A stretch of DNA of 7,461 nucleotides from an uncultured Collinsella sp. (GTDB lineage Bacteria > Actinomycetota > Coriobacteriia > Coriobacteriales > Coriobacteriaceae), in assembly GCA_902482185.1 (NCBI GenBank), contig CABSZR010000065.1, positions 1 to 7,461 on the forward strand. Reading direction: 5' to 3'. Shown here piece after piece: positions 1-4,722 of this stretch. The translations under genes and the position numbers were made by a program. Every line of letters begins with the position of its first letter. Within the stretch, counting starts at the first letter, position 1. The notes under the pieces are model-generated. The model searched no databases. It saw only the letters and a list, made by a program, of their open reading frames with translations, and had not been told where the DNA came from.

Positions 1-39
1 TCACCGCAACTTATTGAAGGTGGACCGCGAACGATTTCG

Positions 40-465
40 CTATCGGAATTCGGCGGCGCGGTCGCGGGCGTCGGCTGCGGTTTGGCGCTTGCGGCGGTAA
101 TCGATCATGCCTTGGATGATGGGCTTACCAAAGCTCACGACATCATCGTTGTAGATGGCGGTTCGGGCTGCGAGGAGGCAGTCGGTAAAGTCCATATGGG
201 TCTTGCCAAAGAGTTTGACGGCAAGGGCGACAACGGTGGGCTCGTCGACCATGACGTCATCGAGCAGCCTTTTCATGGCCGCAGCAATATCAACGCGGGG
301 AACCTTATAGACGTCGCGCAGCGTGACCACGACGCGCGTGATGATTTCGGGGTAGACACGAGCGGTGCGCGTGGCGATGACCTTGGCGGCGCGCGGTGAC
401 AGGACCTCGTCGTCGTCAAGCAGGTAGCGTAGGATGACGGTCTCGTCGATGATGGTGCTACTCAT
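40..465 (-). CDS. PIN-domain toxin of a type II toxin-antitoxin pair (141 aa), possibly with a degenerate active site
   Basis: The protein opens with a strand and acidic motif typical of PIN (VapC-like) ribonucleases: I-I-D7-E-T-V-I-L-R-Y-L-L, close to the usual DTNVLLRYL. Near residues 89-100 it has H-M-D92-F-T-D95-C-L-L-A-A, matching the third PIN motif (DFxDALLA). PIN toxins are metal-dependent RNases that cut tRNA, rRNA or mRNA when freed from their antitoxin. Two family acids seem to be missing: the Glu expected in the second motif falls at about Arg44 (in ITRVVVTLRDVY), and the Asp of the fourth motif (TFD) is Gly113 in VVSFGK. Activity is therefore uncertain. The ATG at 465 overlaps the antitoxin stop by 8 bases (ATGAGTAG), so translational coupling is likely; GAGGAAG lies 9 bases upstream. 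Family assignment is by motif recognition and the partner gene; the alignment was made by eye. The 39 bases after the stop show no convincing terminator. Confidence 0.75.
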   Translation of the reverse strand: MSSTIIDETVILRYLLDDDEVLSPRAAKVIATRTARVYPEIITRVVVTLRDVYKVPRVDIAAAMKRLLDDVMVDEPTVVALAVKLFGKTHMDFTDCLLAARTAIYNDDVVSFGKPIIQGMIDYRRKRQTAADARDRAAEFR

Positions 466-781
466 GGATATCTACTTCCTCGGGACCCAAAATCGAATCG
501 TCACTTTCTGTGGCAAGGTATTCAATCCAGGCATTGCGCTCCTCGGAGCGGCGATTGGGATCTCCATATGCTTTGAGCGATCCATAGGCGGCGGTGCCGT
601 CCTTTGAGCGCACGGCGACCGGCTGAAAGGGAAGCTTGCGCATCAAAATGCTCTGCGCGACAAAAAGACGGACGGCCTCGGCAAGCGATGTGCCCATGGC
701 GTCGTAGAGATGCTCGGCATGCTGCTTGTCTTCCTCGCGAATGCGCACCTGCAGGATGGCTCGTTTTTGAGTCGATGACAT
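458..781 (-). CDS. RelB/DinJ-family ribbon-helix-helix antitoxin (107 aa)
   Basis: The N-terminal half fits the RelB/DinJ ribbon-helix-helix fold: a strand at residues 8-14 (ILQVRI), a helix over about 17-30 (EEDKQHAEHLYDAMG), the conserved turn T-S-L-A-E-A-V-R-L-F at 31-40, and the family-typical L-P-F at 50-52. Such antitoxins bind operator DNA as dimers through the ribbon and neutralise the toxin with their C-terminal part. Here residues 63-90 (including AYGSLKAYGDPN and EERNAWIEYL) would be the toxin-binding tail. The ATG at 781 is chosen because AAGGGGG lies about 6 bases upstream and the homologous region starts there; a longer reading up to 847 would add 22 residues with no good ribosome-binding site and would run through the candidate operator. 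The gene precedes the PIN gene and overlaps it by 8 bases, the usual antitoxin-first order. RelB-type antitoxins are more often paired with RelE/YafQ toxins, but RelB/DinJ-PIN pairs also occur. Confidence 0.85.
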   Translation of the reverse strand: MSSTQKRAILQVRIREEDKQHAEHLYDAMGTSLAEAVRLFVAQSILMRKLPFQPVAVRSKDGTAAYGSLKAYGDPNRRSEERNAWIEYLATESDDSILGPEEVDIHE

Positions 782-823
782 CACTGGCCCCCTTAATGAG
801 CGTGCAATAGAGTCGGTCAAATG

Positions 824-835
824 CGGCATATGCCG
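824..835. promoter_or_regulatory. Perfect 12-bp palindrome, candidate autoregulatory operator of the toxin-antitoxin pair
   Basis: CGGCATATGCCG is its own reverse complement. It lies between the predicted -10 box and the antitoxin start, roughly +6 to +17 from the expected transcription start. This is where ribbon-helix-helix antitoxins often bind to repress their own operon. The symmetry is seen directly; the operator role is inferred. Confidence 0.45.
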
Positions 836-847
836 ATACCTGAGCAT

Positions 848-875
848 CTTATAACGATTACTTTATTTCGCTCAA
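848..875 (-). promoter_or_regulatory. Candidate promoter of the toxin-antitoxin operon
   Basis: On the minus strand TTGAGC (870-875) is followed after 16 bases by TATAAG (848-853), a fair sigma-70-type pair, about 65 bases upstream of the antitoxin ATG. A dyad TTACTT (858-863) / AAGTAA (874-879) with a 10-base spacer overlaps the -35 box and spacer, and would be a second possible operator. The segment is clearly more AT-rich than the flanking genes. Confidence 0.45.
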
Positions 876-1003
876 GTAAATAACCATAAACTTGAATACA
901 AGCGTAGTACATCCAAAATGAGAGTGCGTAAAAATCTCTGAGGTGTACGCATGTAATACACTCACCTTTATAGCTTCTAGAGAATAATTCCAACCTGCCA
1001 AAA

Positions 1004-1056
1004 CCCCTGCAATACACTCGTATTGCAGGGCCTACGCTCAAGTTTGCCCCCTGCAA
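1004..1056. repeat. Perfect 11-bp inverted repeat plus a third CCCCTGCAA half-site, candidate activator site of the formate hydrogenlyase operon
   Basis: CCCTGCAATAC (1005-1015) and GTATTGCAGGG (1020-1030) are exact reverse complements around a 4-base centre, ACTC. The outer half-site CCCCTGCAA (1004-1012) recurs exactly at 1048-1056, in the same direction as the left arm. The cluster lies 30-80 bases upstream of the likely transcription start of the divergent operon, as expected for a dimeric regulator binding site. As RNA it would make a stable hairpin. On the minus strand the hairpin is followed by GTTTTGG, a weak terminator-like end; on the plus strand no T-run follows. I favour a protein-binding site, but this is inference. 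Confidence 0.45.
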
Positions 1057-1080
1057 CTGCGTATATTTAGCCTGTATATC
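1052..1080 (+). promoter_or_regulatory. Low-confidence promoter of the formate hydrogenlyase operon
   Basis: Two -10-like hexamers lie here: TATATT at 1062-1067 and TATATC at 1075-1080. Only the second has a spacer-compatible upstream element, TGCAAC at 1052-1057 (17-base spacer), a poor -35 box that overlaps the third TGCAA half-site. A weak -35 beside repeated half-sites would fit an activator-dependent promoter, as expected for a gene set induced by formate or anaerobiosis. No FNR-like TTGAT-N4-ATCAA site and no sigma-54 GG/GC pair was found. Confidence 0.22.
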
Positions 1081-1172
1081 GTTGGAGGAACTCTATCGAA
1101 GTGCCTGTTTCGCCGCATGCGCTCGATACGTCGATGCCAGGCCACGGGCGGCTTGGGACAACGTCGACAGGG

Positions 1173-1199
1173 TCTCTCCGGCATGGGATTCAGGAGGGA
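1173..1199 (+). promoter_or_regulatory. Leader hairpin that can sequester the Shine-Dalgarno site of the hydN-like gene
   Basis: TCTCTCC (1173-1179) can pair with GGAGGGA (1193-1199) over 7 bp, including one G-U, with a 13-base loop. The right arm is the ribosome-binding site of the gene at 1209. A competing pairing, GGGAC (1155-1159) with GTCTC (1172-1176), would free it. Further upstream GTGCCTG (1101-1107) pairs with CAGG-C-CAC (1138-1145) with one bulged C. The leader could be a translational switch, but no known riboswitch class was recognised, and short stems like these are easily found by chance in GC-rich DNA. Confidence 0.3.
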
Positions 1200-1208
1200 G
1201 TGAACAAC

Positions 1209-1727
1209 ATGGGCAATAAACGAGTCGTGGCTGATTCTTCACGCTGCATTGGATGCCAAACCTGTATGGCGGCGTGCATCGAGGCACACGATATTCCCGG
1301 CAACATCGCTGCGCCGCGCCTGCGCGTGACGCGTACGTACGAGATCTCCGCACCGGTGGCTTGCCATCACTGCGAGGATGCCCCGTGCGCCAAGGCCTGC
1401 CCCACGGGTGCCTTGTTCTTTGATCCAAAGAACCATCGCATCGGCGTCAACGAGGACAACTGCATCGGCTGCAAGAGCTGCGTCATGGCCTGCCCCTTTG
1501 GCGCCGTGAGCGTTGCGACCACGCAGGTCCCCGTCTTGATGGGTGATGTGCGCGTGGGTTCGCAGACCAAGAGCTTCGTGCTCAAGTGCGACCTGTGCGT
1601 GGACCGTCCCGGCGGTCCGGCGTGTGCCGAGGCGTGCCCGACCAAGGGCCTCACCCTGGTAGACGAGGAGCGCCTGGCAGAACTGACTGCCGAGCGTGCC
1701 CGCGCCACCATCGAAAACGAGGCGTAG
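1209..1727 (+). CDS. hydN: HydN/HycB-like ferredoxin subunit with four [4Fe-4S] clusters (172 aa), partner of formate dehydrogenase H
   Basis: This is a small cytoplasmic electron-transfer protein of the HydN/HycB/HyfA/DmsB type. All sixteen cluster cysteines are present in four groups: C13-C16-C19-C23, C52-C55-C60-C64, C85-C88-C91-C95 and C127-C130-C139-C143. The last group has the family motif KCDLC with a downstream ACPTKGL. Length and N-terminus (ADSSRCIGCQTC) resemble E. coli HydN (175 aa), which is linked to FdhF function. It is probably an immediate electron acceptor of FdhF, whose gene starts 76 bases downstream. The ATG at 1209 is preferred because homologues begin here and AGGAGGG lies 10 bases upstream. 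An in-frame GTG at 1101 with GGAGGA in front would add 36 low-complexity residues (many Gly, Ser, Thr and Pro) that are not part of the family. HydN and HycB are hard to separate by eye, so the symbol is provisional. Confidence 0.88.
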   Translation: MGNKRVVADSSRCIGCQTCMAACIEAHDIPGNIAAPRLRVTRTYEISAPVACHHCEDAPCAKACPTGALFFDPKNHRIGVNEDNCIGCKSCVMACPFGAVSVATTQVPVLMGDVRVGSQTKSFVLKCDLCVDRPGGPACAEACPTKGLTLVDEERLAELTAERARATIENEA

Positions 1728-1764
1728 GCGGGTGGCCATACAGGCCCAATGATTGTCAAATAAG

Positions 1765-1780
1765 TACCGAGCATTCGGTA
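1765..1780 (+). repeat. Small intercistronic hairpin before fdhF
   Basis: TACCGA (1765-1770) and TCGGTA (1775-1780) form a perfect 6-bp stem with a GCAT loop. It ends 11 bases before the fdhF Shine-Dalgarno AAGGAGG (1792-1798). No T-run follows, so it is not a terminator. It could mark an mRNA processing or stability site. Confidence 0.3.
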
Positions 1781-1803
1781 GCAGAAAAAGGAAGGAGGGT
1801 GTC

Positions 1804-4026
1804 ATGGAGAAGCATAAAGTGATCTGTCCGTACTGCGGCGCCGGTTGCCAGTTTAACCTCCTGGTCCAAAACGGCCAGGTCGTGGGTACCGAACCGCTCA
1901 ACGGCATCACCAATCAGGGCGAGCTGTGCCTTAAGGGTATGAGCGGCTACGACTTCATCAACGACACCAAGATCTTGACTCCTCGCGTACTGCACCCGAT
2001 GATCCGCCGCACTAAGGGCGCGGATCTTGAGCGCGTAAGCTGGGACGAGGCACTGGATTTCACCGCATCTAAGATGCAGGCCATAATTGACGAATATGGT
2101 CCTAACGCTGTCATGACCACTGGCTCTTCGCGAGGCGGCGGCAATGAGGCGAACTACGTCATGCAGAAGTTTACGCGTGCGTGCATCGGCACCCACAGCG
2201 TGGACAACTGCGCCCGTACTTGACACGGCCCTACTGTCCTCGGTCTGATGGACACGGTTGGTTCAGGTTGCATGTCATGCTCCATCCCCGGTATGGAGGA
2301 TGCGGGCTGCATTTTCCTCTTCGGCTATAACCCTGCCGATTCGCACCCCATCGTCGCAAGGCGTATCGTGCGAGCCAAAGAAAAGGGTTGCAAGATCATC
2401 GTCGCCGATCCGCGCCATATCGAAACCGCGCGTATCGCCGATCTCTACCTTCCGATCAAGAACGGTTGCAACGTTGCGTTCCTCAACGCCTTTGCCAACT
2501 GCTTGGTCAACGATGGCCTCTACGACAAGGAATTCGTCGCCGAGCACACGAACGGCTTTGACGAGTGGTGGGAGACCATCAAGAACTACACTCCCGAATC
2601 CGTACAGGACATCACGGGTGTCGAGCCCGCGCTGATCCACCAAGCTGCCGAGATGTACGCCACGGCGAAGCCTTCTGCCATCATTGGCTGGGGCATGGGC
2701 GTATGCCAGCAGAAGCAGAACCTGAAGACGGTGCACACCATCGCCTCCATCGCCTGCGTTGCCGGCCAGATCGGCAAACCCAATTCCGGCCTCGCGCCCG
2801 TGCGTGGCCAGAACAACGTCCAGGGCTCCTGCGATATGGGCATGCTGCCCAACCTGTACCCTGGCTACCAGAAGGTCACCGACCCGGCAGTGCGTGCCAA
2901 GTTTGCCAAGGCTTGGGGCGTGCCCGAGGAAAAGCTCCCGCTCGAGGAGGGCTACAAGCTCACCGACCTGGGTCACCTGGTCGACGAGGGCAAGGTGCAC
3001 TGCTTCTACAACTACGGCGAGGACCCGGTGCAGACCGAGCCCGATTCGGCCGGTATGCGCAAGACGCTCTCCGAGCTGGATCTGTTCATTTGCCAGGACA
3101 TCTTTATGACGCAGACGACCATGCTCGCCGACGTCATCCTGCCCGCTACCTCTTGGGGCGAGCACGAGGGTGTCTTTACCGCATCCGACCGTAGCTTCCA
3201 GCACTTTGACGCGGCCGTTCCGCCCAAGGGCGAGTGCCGTCACGACTGGGAGATCTTCGCGGACCTGTCCACGCGTATGGGCTATCCCATGCACTACGAC
3301 AACACCGAGCAGATCTGGAACGAGTGCATTAGCCTGTGCCCCAACTTTGTGGGCGCGACCTACGAGAAGATGGCTCCCGAGGGCGGCTACGCCCAGTGGC
3401 CGGTCAAGAGCACCGATGTGAACGACCACGGCACGGCCGACATGTTCGCTGGTGGCAAGTTCACCACCAAGGACGGCCGCGCCAACCTGATGGCGCACGA
3501 CTGGGAGGCGCCCTCCGAGCTTCCCGACGATGAGTACCCGCTCATCCTGTGCACCGTCCGCGAGGTCGGCCACTACAGCTGTCGTTCGATGACCGGCAAC
3601 TGCAAGACGCTGGCACTGCTTGCCGACGAGCCCGGCTTTGTCCGCATGAATCCCGCGGACGCCCAGGCGCGCGGCATCAAGAACGGCGACATCGTCTCGA
3701 TTCACAGCCGCCGCGGCCAGGTATACAGCCGCGCCGACGTGAGCGACCGTATCAACAAGGGCACGGTCTATATGACCTACCAGTGGTGGATCGGCAAGTG
3801 CAACGAGCTGACCATGCACAAGGTCGACCCGGTCTCGCATACGCCCGAGGACAAGTTCTCCGCCTGCCAGGTCGATGCCATTGCCGACCAGGTCTGGGCA
3901 GAGGGCGAGGTCGAGCGTCAGTACACCGAGCTCAAGCAGGCTCTGGTGGACGCCGCCGCTCCTCAGGATGTTGAGCCCGGCGCCGCCAAGTTCGACGACG
4001 AGACGCACGTGAATCAAATCGTGTAG
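1804..4026 (+). CDS. fdhF: Selenocysteine-containing formate dehydrogenase H, molybdopterin subunit (740 aa, UGA at codon 140 read as Sec)
   Basis: It oxidises formate to CO2 in the cytoplasm as the dehydrogenase of formate hydrogenlyase. The frame is interrupted only by TGA at 2221-2223, flanked by N-C-A-R-T-U140-H141-G-P. Sec140 and the following His match the active site of E. coli FdhF at the same position, so this is recoding and not a broken gene. The N-terminal [4Fe-4S] cysteines are C8, C11, C15 and C42, with K44 behind, again matching E. coli numbering. Arg334 in VRGQNNVQG corresponds to catalytic Arg333. Conserved stretches continue to the C-terminal molybdopterin-guanine-dinucleotide-binding domain (REVGHYSCRSMTGNC, YMTYQWWIG). 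The protein is about 25 residues longer than E. coli FdhF (715 aa), mainly through an acidic C-terminal tail. ATG 1804 has AAGGAGG 5 bases upstream. It needs SelABCD and Mo- or W-bis-MGD cofactor supply from elsewhere. A gene finder that treats UGA as stop would report two fragments, ending at 2223 and starting at 2248. Confidence 0.96.
2221..2254 (+). promoter_or_regulatory. Selenocysteine UGA codon and bacterial SECIS hairpin of fdhF
   Basis: Directly after the UGA (2221-2223) the mRNA can form a hairpin: TGTCC (2235-2239) pairs with GGACA (2250-2254) and TC (2240-2241) with GA (2247-2248), leaving a loop GGTCT (2242-2246) and a bulged T at 2249. The GGUCU loop is the core recognised by SelB in E. 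coli fdhF mRNA and sits 18 bases after the UGA, the same spacing as in E. coli. The bulged U is on the 3' side of the stem here, whereas in E. coli it is on the 5' side. Confidence 0.88.
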
Positions 4027-4047
4027 TCCCGTTCTCGTTGGCTTTTT

Positions 4048-4090
4048 GGGCCGGGCGTCCCGTACGTTCGGGAGCCCGGCCCGTTATTTT
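4048..4090 (+). terminator. Strong GC hairpin between fdhF and hyfA, probable partial terminator or processing site
   Basis: GGGCCGGGC (4048-4056) pairs perfectly with GCCCGGCCC (4074-4082). Inside this, CCCG (4059-4062) pairs with CGGG (4069-4072) around a 6-base loop. The stem is followed by GTTATTTT (4083-4090), a short and interrupted T-tract. It fills most of the 78-base gap between the fdhF stop and the hyfA start. As downstream genes continue in the same direction and belong to the same complex, incomplete termination, or protection of the upstream mRNA 3' end, is more likely than a full stop. Confidence 0.6.
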
Positions 4091-4104
4091 GAAAGGAAGT
4101 GGGG

Positions 4105-4722
4105 ATGAACCGCTTCATCGACATCAACCCGGAGAGGTGCATCGGCTGCGGAACATGCCAGTCCGCCTGTGCCGACGCCCACCGGATGCAGGGTCTTCAG
4201 GATACGCCGCGCCTGGCGCTCGTGAAGACCGGCGGTATTTCGGCCGCCCTTGCCTGCCACCATTGCGAGGGTGCCCCCTGCGCCGAGGTTTGCCCGGTGA
4301 ATGCCATCGAGCACGATGGCGACCGCATCCACGTCAAGGAGCAGGAGTGCATCGGGTGCAGGCTGTGCGCCATCGCGTGCCCCTTCGGAGCCATCCATCC
4401 CGATGGCACGTCTATCGCCGGTGTCGCAGGCATGTGCGACCCGACGCCTTCGTATCCTAAGTCCCTGAGCAGCCTGCTTACGTGGGCTCCTGGCCAGTAC
4501 ACCTGCGCTGTCAAGTGCGACCTGTGCGCCTTCGATCCGGACGGCCCGCATTGTGTGGCGGCGTGCCCCACCAAGGCGCTGACCGTCATGGGCGGCGCGG
4601 CCGATCGCGAGCTCGACGAGGCCAAGCGCCTGCGCTCGATCGAAAACGGTCCGTCCGTCGACGTTACCGCTGTGGCCCAGGGTCTGTCCGAGAAAGCAGA
4701 AGGGAGCGTAAACAATGGATAG
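4105..4722 (+). CDS. hyfA: Hydrogenase-4 component A, ferredoxin-like subunit with four [4Fe-4S] clusters (205 aa)
   Basis: This is the electron-transfer subunit carrying electrons from formate dehydrogenase to the hydrogenase peripheral arm. Sixteen cluster cysteines are visible: 12-15-18-22, 51-54-59-63, 82-85-88-92 and 138-141-150-154, plus extra C111 and C134. Between the third and fourth groups is an insert of about 45 residues containing S-L-L-T-W-A-P-G, which resembles the SLLDWVPG stretch of E. coli HyfA; the length of 205 aa also equals E. coli HyfA. This insert separates it from the shorter HydN-like protein at 1209. ATG 4105 follows AAAGGAAG by 5 bases; a GTG two codons earlier would overlap that site. 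The stop overlaps the hyfB start by 8 bases. HycB is the formate-hydrogenlyase-1 equivalent; the HyfA name is favoured by the insert and by hyfB next to it. Confidence 0.9.
   Translation: MNRFIDINPERCIGCGTCQSACADAHRMQGLQDTPRLALVKTGGISAALACHHCEGAPCAEVCPVNAIEHDGDRIHVKEQECIGCRLCAIACPFGAIHPDGTSIAGVAGMCDPTPSYPKSLSSLLTWAPGQYTCAVKCDLCAFDPDGPHCVAACPTKALTVMGGAADRELDEAKRLRSIENGPSVDVTAVAQGLSEKAEGSVNNG

Larger units (their letters stand above)
782..1208. other. Intergenic region between the toxin-antitoxin module and the formate hydrogenlyase operon
   Basis: No credible protein or RNA gene is visible in these 427 bases. The left part (782-880) holds the upstream control signals of the toxin-antitoxin pair. 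The centre (about 840-1000) is AT-rich against the GC-rich background. It contains a near-repeat, TGTAATACACTC at 952-963 and TGCAATACACTC at 1008-1019 (11 of 12 identical), and a related AATACAAGCGTA at 895-906. The right part (1004-1056) has the TGCAGGG-type inverted repeat, and 1080-1208 is the structured leader of the hydN-like gene. A minus-strand reading at 817-1056 has no recognisable features and covers the regulatory elements. Confidence 0.6.

Noticed and set aside
27..40. GCGAA-CGAT-TTCGC inverted repeat at the toxin stop codon as a terminator
   Set aside because: The stem is only 5 bp and no T-tract follows on the minus strand.
1005..1034. Inverted repeat as a plus-strand rho-independent terminator
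   Set aside because: It is followed by CCTACGCTC, without a T-run, and no plus-strand gene lies upstream in the window. A minus-strand terminator use cannot be fully excluded because of GTTTTGG on that side.
817..1056. 79-codon minus-strand open frame in the intergenic region
   Set aside because: No ribosome-binding site or recognisable domain, and it runs across the predicted toxin-antitoxin promoter and the perfect inverted repeat.
1023..1056. Sigma-54 (-24/-12) promoter suggested by the TTGCA elements, by analogy with E. coli formate hydrogenlyase genes
   Set aside because: No GG dinucleotide of the -24 element lies at the required distance from TTGCA in either orientation.
1804..2223. 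fdhF as a nonsense-broken pseudogene, or as two separate genes (1804-2223 and 2248-4026)
   Set aside because: The TGA falls exactly at the known selenocysteine position, is followed by a SECIS hairpin, and reading frame and homology continue unbroken on both sides.
2275..4017. 580-codon open frame on the minus strand opposite fdhF
   Set aside because: It mirrors the codon phase of fdhF; strong third-position G/C bias removes stops from the antisense frame. The product has no family motifs and no sensible start context.
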